From NCBI GenBank assembly GCA_947575805.1, contig CANPOY010000019.1, positions 1 through 54,735 of the forward strand: DNA of 54,735 nt, given 5' to 3'. This stretch comes from an uncultured Lachnospiraceae bacterium. GTDB lineage: Bacteria; Bacillota; Clostridia; Lachnospirales; Lachnospiraceae. A program made the position numbers and the translations under genes. The notes under the pieces were generated by a model, which saw only the letters and a program-made list of their open reading frames with translations, did no database searches and was not told the DNA's origin. The first letter of the stretch is position 1, and every line of letters begins with the position of its first letter. Shown piece after piece: positions 24,246 to 31,768 of this stretch.

Positions 24246-24423
24246 TTGGTGCGGGCAGAAAACCGGCACTGATTTGCAATCTGTCCTGCTGCCCCGCGAA
24301 ACCCGGCGAGAATATGTGAAAAGTTTTTTTGCGCCCTATGCACCACGTTTATTATGTGGAGCCGGTAGCGGACAGTGAGGCCGGTCTGGACCGGAATAGA
24401 TGGCAGCATGGGCGATAGGGCAG
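24246..24423 (+). ncRNA. Candidate structured RNA (leader or riboswitch-like) before the GNAT gene
   Basis: This 350-bp gap has no convincing gene on either strand but is dense in complementary segments. They are GCGGGCAG (24251) with CTGCCCCGC (24289); CCGGC (24303) with GCCGG (24361); CCACG (24343) with TGTGG (24355); GCCCTAT (24333) with ATAGGGC (24415); CTGTCC (24281) with GGACAG (24370); TGCTGCC (24287) with GGCAGCA (24402); TGGTGC (24247) with GCACCA (24340); and hairpin CCGGTC-TG-GACCGG (24381-24394). Some exclude each other, as in a switch. Its 3' side is 40 bp before the GNAT start. I could not match a known riboswitch core. Confidence 0.45.
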
Positions 24424-24463
24424 TTTACGGGGAAAATATCTTGAAAGAAACGGAGAAACGGGC

Positions 24464-24925
24464 ATGAACGGTGTATTTACTGTAAAAGTAATGACAATAG
24501 AAGATTATGAGGGGCTGTGGGCCCTGTGGATGACCATCAGGGGCTTCGGCATTCGCAGCATCGACGATTCCAGGGAAGGAGTGGAGCGTTTTTTAAAAAG
24601 GAATCCCGGTATCAGTGTGGTGGCGGTGGCAGGGGACGGCGCCGTGGTGGGAGGCATTCTCTGCGGGCACGACGGCAGGCGGGGCTGCCTGTACCATGTG
24701 TGCGTCAGGGAGGATTACCGCAGGAACGGCATCGGCAAGGCCATGGTGGTCCATTGCATGAATGCCCTGAAGGCGGAGGGGATCAATAAGGTCAGCCTGA
24801 TTGCCTTTACCAAAAATGATGTGGGGAACGCTTTCTGGAACCGGATCGGCTGGACGAAGCGTGAGGACCTGAACTATTATGATTTTACACTGAACGAGGC
24901 CAATATTACAGCCTTTAACCAATAA
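24464..24925 (+). CDS. GNAT family N-acetyltransferase
   Basis: 153 aa, one GNAT domain. The acetyl-CoA loop is 'VREDYRRNGIGKAMV' (R-x-x-G-x-G/A pattern) near residue 85; 'AFWNRIGWTKRE' is the terminal motif. It lies 38 bp upstream of argJ and within the arginine gene run, so it could be a small N-acetylglutamate synthase or a helper of it (inference). A protein or antibiotic acetyltransferase role cannot be excluded. ACGGAGAAACGGGC precedes the ATG. A structured RNA candidate covers most of the upstream gap. Confidence 0.82.
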   Translation: MNGVFTVKVMTIEDYEGLWALWMTIRGFGIRSIDDSREGVERFLKRNPGISVVAVAGDGAVVGGILCGHDGRRGCLYHVCVREDYRRNGIGKAMVVHCMNALKAEGINKVSLIAFTKNDVGNAFWNRIGWTKREDLNYYDFTLNEANITAFNQ

Positions 24926-24963
24926 AAAATGCAGCGCTTGAGGAGCGCGGAAAGAAGGGGCGT

Positions 24964-26187
24964 ATGAAACAGATTACTGGCGGTGTAACCGCTGCGAAAG
25001 GATTTGAGGCAGCAGGCGTGGAGGCCGGCGTAAAATATCAGAACAGAAAGGATATGGCACTGGTGTTCAGTACCGTTCCCTGCAAAGTGGCGGGAACCTT
25101 TACCAGTAATGTGGTAAAGGCAGCGCCGGTGCTCTGGGACAGGAATATCGTGGATAATTCCCCTTATGCCCAGGCAGTGGTGGCAAATTCCGGTGTGGCC
25201 AATGCCTGTACGGGAAAACAGGGGATGGACTTCTGCAAGGCGGAGGCGGAATGTCTGGGAGGACTGCTGAATATTCCCGCCGATTCCGTGCTGGTGGCTT
25301 CCACCGGTGTGATCGGGGCACAGCTTCCCATGGACAGGATCCGGGCCGGCATTGAGAAGCTGGCGGCGGCAAAAGCGGGCACTCCGGAGGCAGGGACGGA
25401 CGCGGCAAAGGCCATTATGACCACGGATACCGTACAAAAGGAGATTGCTGTGGAGTTTCAGGCGGGAGGTGTGACTGCCGTCATGGGGGCCATGTGCAAG
25501 GGCTCCGGCATGATTCATCCCAATATGTGTACCATGCTGGCCTTTATTACCACTGATGTGAACATTTCCAAGGAAATGCTGCAAAAGGCTCTCAGCGCCG
25601 ATGTGGTGGATTCTTTTAACATGATTTCCGTGGACGGGGATACTTCTACCAATGATACGCTGATGGTGCTGGCAAACGGTCTGGCAGGCAATGAAGAGAT
25701 CGTGGAGGAAGGTCCGGATTATGAGGCTTTCTGTGAAGCGCTCCACCATGTTACCACTTATCTTGCCAGAAAGATGGCGGGAGACGGGGAGGGAGCCACC
25801 TGCCTTTTTGAGGCAGAAGTGGTGGGAGCCGCATCTAAGGAAGAAGCCCGCATACTGGCGAAGTCCGTAATCTGTTCATCCCTGTCAAAGGCGGCCATAT
25901 TCGGACATGACGCCAATTTCGGCCGATTCCTGTGCGCCCTGGGCTATTCCGGTGCAAAGTTTGACCCGGAGAACGTGGATCTGTATTTTAAGAGCCGTTC
26001 CGGTGAAATACACATTTTCAGTAAGGGTGTAGCCTGCGATTACAGCGAGGAGGAAGCCACGAAGATACTTTCAGACCCGGAAGTGACCGTGCTGGCGGAT
26101 ATGCACATGGGAGAGGCGCAAGCCACTGCCTGGGGCTGCGATTTGAGCTATGACTATGTAAAAATTAATGCGGATTACAGGAGCTAA
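24964..26187 (+). CDS. argJ: Glutamate N-acetyltransferase (ornithine acetyltransferase)
   Basis: 407 aa. Transfers acetyl from N-acetylornithine to glutamate, closing the acetyl cycle of arginine synthesis. It is made as a precursor that cleaves itself before the nucleophilic Thr: 'GEGATCLFEAEV', with Ala278-Thr279 at the cut. Other blocks: 'TGGVTAAKGFEAAGV', 'NSGVANACTG', 'STGVIGAQLPMD'. Whether it also makes acetylglutamate from acetyl-CoA (bifunctional form) cannot be told from sequence alone. Followed by argB 91 bp later. Confidence 0.96.
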   Translation: MKQITGGVTAAKGFEAAGVEAGVKYQNRKDMALVFSTVPCKVAGTFTSNVVKAAPVLWDRNIVDNSPYAQAVVANSGVANACTGKQGMDFCKAEAECLGGLLNIPADSVLVASTGVIGAQLPMDRIRAGIEKLAAAKAGTPEAGTDAAKAIMTTDTVQKEIAVEFQAGGVTAVMGAMCKGSGMIHPNMCTMLAFITTDVNISKEMLQKALSADVVDSFNMISVDGDTSTNDTLMVLANGLAGNEEIVEEGPDYEAFCEALHHVTTYLARKMAGDGEGATCLFEAEVVGAASKEEARILAKSVICSSLSKAAIFGHDANFGRFLCALGYSGAKFDPENVDLYFKSRSGEIHIFSKGVACDYSEEEATKILSDPEVTVLADMHMGEAQATAWGCDLSYDYVKINADYRS

Positions 26188-26278
26188 GTGTGCAAGGCTT
26201 TTGCAAGCCAATAAAGTGCACTGACTCAGAAAAGCAATTGAATATGCTGCCCGGCGGCAGAAAGGTATGGGTGTTATT

Positions 26279-27175
26279 ATGGAAAAGGATATGGAAAAGG
26301 TATTGCAGAAGGCGGAGGTGCTCATAGAGGCCCTGCCCTATATACAGCGGTTCAACCGCAAGATTATCGTTGTCAAGTACGGCGGCAGCGCCATGAGTAA
26401 CGAGGAGCTGCAGAAAAATGTGATCAAGGATGTAACACTGTTAAAGCTGGTGGGTTTCAAGCCCATCATTGTCCACGGAGGGGGCAAGGAGATCAGCCGC
26501 TGGGTGGGAAAAGTAGGCAAGGAGGCAAAATTTGTGGGCGGGCTTCGTGTCACCGACGAGGAGACCATGGAGATTGCCGAGATGGTCTTAAACAAGGTAA
26601 ACAAGAGCCTTGTAACCATGGTGCAGGAGCTGGGAGTCAAGGCTGTAGGCATCAGCGGAAAGGACGGCGGACTTCTGCAGGTGAAAAAGAAGTATTCCGA
26701 CGGCCAGGACATCGGCTTTGTGGGAGAGATCACAAACGTCATGCCGAAAGTGCTGTTTGATCTGCTGGAGAGGGATTTCCTTCCCATTGTGGCGCCCATC
26801 GGCCTGGACGAGCATTTCCAGACCTATAATATCAATGCGGACGATGCCGCCTGCGCCATTGCCAGAGCGGTAAACGCAGAAAAGCTGGCGTTCCTGACGG
26901 ATATTGAAGGGCTGTACAAGGATATTCATGACAAGTCATCCTTTATCTCCAGGCTGTCTGCCGCGGAGGCGGAGGAGCTGATTTCCGGAGGCTATATCGG
27001 AGGCGGTATGCTGCCCAAGCTGAACAATTGTACCTCGGCAATCCGCAGCGGTGTGAAAAGGGTTCACATTCTGGACGGCAGGATTCCCCACTGCCTGCTG
27101 CTGGAAATTTTTACCAACCACGGCATTGGGACGGCTATTGTGGACGATGAAGAGATCGAGACTATGGAAGCATGA
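26279..27175 (+). CDS. argB: Acetylglutamate kinase
   Basis: 298 aa amino-acid-kinase fold. Phosphorylates N-acetylglutamate. Key parts: '[14 protein letters not shown]' (ATP-site Lys), '[13 protein letters not shown]', '[14 protein letters not shown]', and '[14 protein letters not shown]'. The N-terminal helix '[19 protein letters not shown]' is the one that builds the arginine-inhibited hexamer, so feedback inhibition by arginine is likely. Starts at 26267, 26279 and 26291 are all possible. The stop overlaps an ATGA used as one possible argD start. Confidence 0.95.
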   Translation: MEKDMEKVLQKAEVLIEALPYIQRFNRKIIVVKYGGSAMSNEELQKNVIKDVTLLKLVGFKPIIVHGGGKEISRWVGKVGKEAKFVGGLRVTDEETMEIAEMVLNKVNKSLVTMVQELGVKAVGISGKDGGLLQVKKKYSDGQDIGFVGEITNVMPKVLFDLLERDFLPIVAPIGLDEHFQTYNINADDAACAIARAVNAEKLAFLTDIEGLYKDIHDKSSFISRLSAAEAEELISGGYIGGGMLPKLNNCTSAIRSGVKRVHILDGRIPHCLLLEIFTNHGIGTAIVDDEEIETMEA

Positions 27176-27189
27176 AAGGAATGAAACGT

Positions 27190-28374
27190 ATGGACATGAA
27201 GGAGTACATTGCAGAGGCGGAAAGAGCCCTGCTTCATACCTATAACCGCTATCAGATTGTGCTGGAGAGAGGGGACGGAGTCCGGCTCTATGATATGGAG
27301 GGGAAGGAGTATCTTGATTTTGTGGCGGGAATCGCCGTGTTTGCTTTAGGGTACAATAACAGAGCATATAATGATGCCCTGAAGGAACAGATTGACAAGA
27401 TAATACATACCTCCAACTATTATTACAACAGGCCTGCCATCCGGGCTGCGAAGAAGCTGAAGGAAGTCTCCGGTATGGACCGGGTCTTTTTCACCAACTC
27501 CGGGGCAGAGGCGGTGGAGGGAGCGCTGAAGGCGGCGCGGAAGTACGCTTATCTGAAGGACGGCAGCAGGGAGCATGAGATCATTGCCATGAACCATTCC
27601 TTCCACGGCAGGACTTTCGGCGCGCTGTCGGTCACGGGTAATGCCAAATACAGGGAGCCCTTTGAGCCCATGATCGGCAACATCCGGTTTGCGGAGCTGA
27701 ACGACATTGAGAGCGTGAAGGCACAGATCACGGACAGGACCTGCGGGATCATTCTGGAAACGGTGCAGGGAGAGGGCGGCCTGATTCCCGCCACGGAGGA
27801 ATTCCTGCGGGAGGTTCGGGCAATCTGCGATCAGCGGGATATTCTCCTGATTCTGGATGAGATACAGTGCGGTATGGGCAGGACCGGCACGATGTATGCC
27901 TGGCAGAAATACGGCGTGAAGCCGGATATTATGACTACGGCCAAGGCGCTGGGCTGCGGTGTGCCTGTGGGAGCTTTCCTTATGACCGAAAGGGTGGGGC
28001 AGAATTCTCTTGCCGCAGGAGACCACGGAACCACCTACGGCGGAAACCCTCTTGCCTGTGCGGCGGTGGAAAAAGTGCTTGATTTATTTGAAGAGAACCA
28101 TATAATAGAGAATGTGAGAGAGGTGGCTCCCTATCTGGAAATGCGTCTGGAGGAGCTGAAGGAAAGATATGGCTGCATCGTGGGGAGACGGGGCGCCGGA
28201 TTGATGCAGGGACTGGTGTTTGACAGGCCCGTGGGCGATACCATCAGCCGCGCTCTGGAAAATGGCCTGATCTTGATCAATGCGGGAACAAATATCATTC
28301 GTTTTGTACCTCCTCTGATTATCAGCAAGGAAAATGTTGACGAGATGATTTCAATTCTGGAGCGGAGTATATGA
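27190..28374 (+). CDS. argD: Acetylornithine aminotransferase
   Basis: 394 aa, class III PLP aminotransferase. Converts N-acetylglutamate semialdehyde to N-acetylornithine. 'FTNSGAEAVEGALKAARKY' and 'FHGRTFGALSVTG' bind the cofactor phosphate and ring; 'LDEIQCGMGRTGT' holds the Asp; the PLP Lys is in 'TTAKALGCGVPVGAF'. Starts at 27172, 27181 and 27190 are possible; 27190 has AAAGGA upstream. The stop overlaps the next gene's ATG (ATGA), a tight coupling to a solute-binding protein. Confidence 0.95.
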   Translation: MDMKEYIAEAERALLHTYNRYQIVLERGDGVRLYDMEGKEYLDFVAGIAVFALGYNNRAYNDALKEQIDKIIHTSNYYYNRPAIRAAKKLKEVSGMDRVFFTNSGAEAVEGALKAARKYAYLKDGSREHEIIAMNHSFHGRTFGALSVTGNAKYREPFEPMIGNIRFAELNDIESVKAQITDRTCGIILETVQGEGGLIPATEEFLREVRAICDQRDILLILDEIQCGMGRTGTMYAWQKYGVKPDIMTTAKALGCGVPVGAFLMTERVGQNSLAAGDHGTTYGGNPLACAAVEKVLDLFEENHIIENVREVAPYLEMRLEELKERYGCIVGRRGAGLMQGLVFDRPVGDTISRALENGLILINAGTNIIRFVPPLIISKENVDEMISILERSI

Positions 28375-29771
28375 ATTTAAGAAAGAGATTAATTGCAGTT
28401 GCGGCAGTTGTGGTTTTTGCCGCGGCTGTTTTGTATGGGAGCACTCTGGATCCTGCAGGCGATCCCGAGGATGTATCGCGGCCGGCCTGGTTCGACAGGA
28501 AGGATACCATTTATTTCTGGTATTCCGATGAAACCATGACCAATTTCATAAACAGTGCGGCGGTGTCCTTCGGAGAGCGGGAGGATGTGCACGTGATACC
28601 GGTGCTGACCTCGGACAGCGAGTACCTGGAAGCGATTAACCGGGCATCTCTGGAGGAAGAGCAGATGCCTGATGCTTATATTATCAGTCATGATTCGCTG
28701 GAGAAGGCGTATCTGGCGGGCCTGGCGGAGGAGGTCAGGGATACGGAGGCGGTGTGCACCGAGGAAAATTTTCCGGCGTCCGCACTGTCGGCAGTATCCT
28801 ATCATGGAAAGACCGTGGCCTATCCCCTTTCCTTTGAGACCAGCGCCCTGATCTATAATGAGACTTATCTGGCGGAGTGGGCGAGGCAGAGCGCTCAGAA
28901 AGAGCTTCTGGGAGACGGCACCGAGGACGGAGAACCTGCGGAGGATTCGGAGGGTATCACGCTGGACGAGGCTCTTCTGGCAGCAAAGACAGAAGAATAT
29001 TTCCAGAGGGCCGTTCCCGGCACACTGGATGAGCTTTTGAACTTTGCCGATACCTTTGATCTTCCCGAGGGCGTGGAAGGAATTATGACATGGGCAGTGT
29101 CGGATATTTTTTATAATTACTGGATCGTGGGAAATTATATGATTGTGGGCGGAGATGCCGGAGACGACGAGTCAAATATTCAGATCGTTAATGATGAGGC
29201 AATTGCCTGCCTAGAGGTATACAAGGGACTGAATCCGTTTTTCTTCATTGAGTCCGATACGGTTACCTATGAGTCCGCGGTGCAGGATTTTGTGGACGGG
29301 AAAATCGTGTTTACCATCGCTACCACAGACGTGGTGGAAAGGCTGGCGGATGCGAAGGCAGAGGGATTGATTCCTTTTGACTACGGCGTGGCCATGATGC
29401 CCATGGTGAGTGATGTGCTGCAAAGCCGTTCCATGTCCGTGACCAATGCGGTTGCGGTAAACGGATATTCCCTGCACAAGGAACTGGCTAATCAATTTGC
29501 CGCCTATCTGGTGGACGAGTGCTCTGATTCTCTTTACGAGAGGACGGGGAAAGCTCCGGCAAAGTCGAGCGCCGGTGCGGACAACGGACCGCTGCAGATT
29601 TTTAAGCTGGAATATGCCCGCAGCGTTCCGCTGCCGAAGATGATGGATACGGGAAATTTCTGGCTTCAGCTGGAGAGGCTGTTTGCCCAGGTATGGAACG
29701 GCGGGGACGTGACCGCCCAGGTGCAGGAGCTGGCGGCACAGATCGACGCCCAGGTGGAAGGAAATTACTGA
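28371..29771 (+). CDS. Extracellular solute-binding protein, family 1 type (orphan)
   Basis: 466 aa. An N-terminal hydrophobic segment (LIAVAAVVVFAAAVLYG) acts as signal or anchor; there is no lipobox Cys, unusual for a Gram-positive binding protein. The mature part follows the maltose-binding-protein plan: 'PDAYIISHDSLEKAYLAGL', 'VAYPLSFETSALIYNETYL', 'AVAVNGYSLHKELANQFAAYL'. No permease or ATPase gene is nearby. It overlaps argD by 4 bp, so it is expressed with the arginine genes. It may serve a transporter encoded elsewhere or work as an anchored sensor. Confidence 0.82.
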   Translation: MNLRKRLIAVAAVVVFAAAVLYGSTLDPAGDPEDVSRPAWFDRKDTIYFWYSDETMTNFINSAAVSFGEREDVHVIPVLTSDSEYLEAINRASLEEEQMPDAYIISHDSLEKAYLAGLAEEVRDTEAVCTEENFPASALSAVSYHGKTVAYPLSFETSALIYNETYLAEWARQSAQKELLGDGTEDGEPAEDSEGITLDEALLAAKTEEYFQRAVPGTLDELLNFADTFDLPEGVEGIMTWAVSDIFYNYWIVGNYMIVGGDAGDDESNIQIVNDEAIACLEVYKGLNPFFFIESDTVTYESAVQDFVDGKIVFTIATTDVVERLADAKAEGLIPFDYGVAMMPMVSDVLQSRSMSVTNAVAVNGYSLHKELANQFAAYLVDECSDSLYERTGKAPAKSSAGADNGPLQIFKLEYARSVPLPKMMDTGNFWLQLERLFAQVWNGGDVTAQVQELAAQIDAQVEGNY

Positions 29772-29832
29772 TCAGGCATAAAGAAACCGATCATCGGGTA
29801 CACTTAAGCTTAGAAAGGACAGGTGTATTCCA

Positions 29833-30264
29833 ATGATTGGTTTTTTTATTGCGTTGATTTCAGGTGCCCTGATGAGCGTACAGGGAGTCTTTAACACACA
29901 GGTTACCAAGGCGTCCAGTATTTGGGCAGCAAGCGCTTTTGTGCAGCTGTCGGCTCTTGCGGTCTGTCTGGGGGCCTGGCTTTTCACGGACAGGAGTAAT
30001 CTGCTGCAGGTATTCCAGGTACAGCCGAAGTACATGCTGCTGGGGGGAGCCATCGGGGCGTTCATCACGTACACGGTCATAAAGGGCATGGAGATGCTGG
30101 GGCCGGCCAGAGCAGTAATGCTGATTGTGGTGGCGCAGCTTTTGGTGGCATATGTGATCGAGCTGCTGGGATGGTTCGGGGTGGAGAAGCAGCCCTGGGA
30201 GTGGAGAAAAGCATTGGGCATGGCAGTGGCTGTGGCGGGAATTATTATTTTTAAATGGAAATGA
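29833..30264 (+). CDS. DMT family transporter (YdcZ/DUF606)
   Basis: 143 aa, four or five spans, one half-size DMT unit. 'IGFFIALISGALMSVQGVFN' at the N-terminus and 'LGMAVAVAGIIIFKWK' at the C-terminus are typical of the DUF606/YdcZ group, which work as dimers. Substrate unknown. AGAAAGGACAGGTG lies upstream of the start. It stands alone between the arginine and competence units. Confidence 0.85.
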   Translation: MIGFFIALISGALMSVQGVFNTQVTKASSIWAASAFVQLSALAVCLGAWLFTDRSNLLQVFQVQPKYMLLGGAIGAFITYTVIKGMEMLGPARAVMLIVVAQLLVAYVIELLGWFGVEKQPWEWRKALGMAVAVAGIIIFKWK

Positions 30265-30275
30265 TGAAAAGCGGC

Positions 30276-30304
30276 TTGTAAAAAGATTACAATTCTATTA
30301 CAAT
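30276..30304 (+). promoter_or_regulatory. Promoter of the comEA unit
   Basis: TTGTAA (30276-30281), 17-bp spacer, TACAAT (30299-30304). It lies 45 bp before comEA and is the only good promoter before the five-gene run. Confidence 0.5.
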
Positions 30305-30348
30305 AATATTAATCAGCATAGAGAGGCAATCCCTGAAAGTGAGGGACT

Positions 30349-31041
30349 ATGGTGAGATATGAAAAAATAAGCTGCATCATATGCAGTCTGGCTCTGAGCT
30401 GGTTGCTGTGCAGCTGCGGGACACAGGCGGACGGCCTGGTACTTGTGGGCGAAAGCGGTATGTCGGTGTCAAAGAATGTGCCGGAAGCCGATTCCGGAGG
30501 GAACAGCCGGAAGGAGGCGGGGAAGGATCCTACGTCGGATCATGGGTCAGACCCGACGGCGGATCATATGTCAGACCCGACGGCGGATCATATGTCAGAC
30601 CCGACGGCGGAATCGGAGGAGCTTTCCCGGATTTATGTGTATGTGTGCGGAGCAGTCAACTGTCCGGGCGTGGTGGCCCTGCGGGAGGGAAGCAGAGCGG
30701 AGGCGGCGCTGGAAGCGGCAGGCGGGCTGCGGGAGGATGCACGAACGGACTGGGTAAATCTGGCGGCAAAGGTGAAGGACGGTGAAAAGCTGTATTTTCC
30801 TACGGTGGACGAGGCGGCAGAGCCTGTGGATCCGGACGGGGGAGATGGCCTGATCAACATCAATACCGCAGATGCGGAGACGCTTTGTACGCTTTCCGGG
30901 ATTGGCGAGTCCAGAGCCCGGGATATTCTGCGCTACCGGGAAGAGCACGGATTCTTTGAAAACCGCGAGGACATTATGAAGGTGCCAGGCATCAAGACCA
31001 GTGTTTACAACAGGATTAAAGACAGAATCAAGACAGAGTGA
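30349..31041 (+). CDS. comEA: ComEA-type DNA-binding lipoprotein
   Basis: 230 aa. Lipobox 'LSWLLCSC' near residue 20. A spacer with 8-residue repeats (SDPTADHM) leads to an SLBB domain ('IYVYVCGAVNCPGVVALREG', about residues 85-150) and a C-terminal double helix-hairpin-helix ('ININTADAETLCTLSGIGESRARDIL', quoted in part, and 'MKVPGIKTSVYNRIKDRI'). ComEA binds incoming double-stranded DNA outside the membrane and hands it to ComEC, whose gene is last in this run. Most ComEA proteins have a membrane anchor rather than a lipid Cys, so the lipobox is a point of note. Confidence 0.9.
   Translation: MVRYEKISCIICSLALSWLLCSCGTQADGLVLVGESGMSVSKNVPEADSGGNSRKEAGKDPTSDHGSDPTADHMSDPTADHMSDPTAESEELSRIYVYVCGAVNCPGVVALREGSRAEAALEAAGGLREDARTDWVNLAAKVKDGEKLYFPTVDEAAEPVDPDGGDGLININTADAETLCTLSGIGESRARDILRYREEHGFFENREDIMKVPGIKTSVYNRIKDRIKTE
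30547..30611 (+). repeat. 24-bp tandem repeat inside comEA
   Basis: Two perfect 24-bp units (30547-30570, 30571-30594) and a 17-bp partial third, encoding SDPTADHM. They lie in the linker between lipid anchor and SLBB domain; copy-number change would alter linker length in frame. Confidence 0.9.
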
Positions 31042-31053
31042 GGAAGATTAAGA

Positions 31054-31758
31054 ATGGCAGGGAAAAGGGCATTAGTGGTAGACGACGAGAAGCTGATCGT
31101 AAAGGGAATACGCTTCAGTCTGGAACAGGATAATATGCAGGTGGACTGTGCATACGACGGGGAGGAGGCGCTGGAATACGCGCGGAACAACCAGTATGAT
31201 ATTGTATTGTTGGACGTCATGCTGCCAAAGCTTACGGGATATGAGGTCTGCCAGCAGATCCGTGAATTTTCCAATGTGCCTGTTATCATGCTGACGGCAA
31301 AGGGAGATGATATGGACAAGATCCTTGGCCTGGAATACGGGGCTGATGATTATATCACCAAGCCGTTTAATATTCTGGAGGTGAAAGCGCGGATTAAGGC
31401 AATCATGCGCCGCATGGAGCCCAAGCGTGTCATGGGTGATGCCGCCGTGTCCCCTAAAACGGTGGAGAGCGGGGAAATGAAGCTGGACTGCGAGGGCAGG
31501 CGGGCTTATATTGCCGGAAAAGAGATCAGTCTTACCGCCAAGGAATTTGAGGTTCTGGAGCTTTTGATGCTGAATCCCAACAAAGTGTACAGCAGGGAAA
31601 ATCTGCTGCAGTTGGTGTGGGGGCCGGATTATCCCGGGGATGTGCGGACAGTGGACGTACATATCAGGCGCCTTCGGGAAAAGATAGAAAAAAATCCCAG
31701 CGAGCCCAGATATGTACATACCAAATGGGGGGTAGGATACTATTTTTATAACGAATAG
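31054..31758 (+). CDS. OmpR/PhoB family response regulator
   Basis: 234 aa. Receiver domain with acidic pocket 'VVDDEK', phospho-acceptor Asp54 in 'LLDVMLP', Thr in 'MLTAKGD' and Lys in 'ITKPF'. Winged-helix output with 'SLTAKEFEVLELLM' and 'VDVHIRRLREKIE', ending 'YVHTKWGVGYYF'. It is 10 bp upstream of its histidine kinase. Close in style to WalR/PhoP regulators. Confidence 0.95.
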   Translation: MAGKRALVVDDEKLIVKGIRFSLEQDNMQVDCAYDGEEALEYARNNQYDIVLLDVMLPKLTGYEVCQQIREFSNVPVIMLTAKGDDMDKILGLEYGADDYITKPFNILEVKARIKAIMRRMEPKRVMGDAAVSPKTVESGEMKLDCEGRRAYIAGKEISLTAKEFEVLELLMLNPNKVYSRENLLQLVWGPDYPGDVRTVDVHIRRLREKIEKNPSEPRYVHTKWGVGYYFYNE

Positions 31759-31768
31759 GAAGTAAGGG

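Noticed and set aside
24206..24409. 67-codon frame on the minus strand in the RNA candidate
   Set aside because: No ribosome site, protein-like pattern or known motif; it also crosses the tRNA promoter.
24246..24423. Cobalamin riboswitch
   Set aside because: Some segments look similar (GCACTG, GCTGCCCCGC), but the B12 box and the GGGAA and AGACC signatures are missing.
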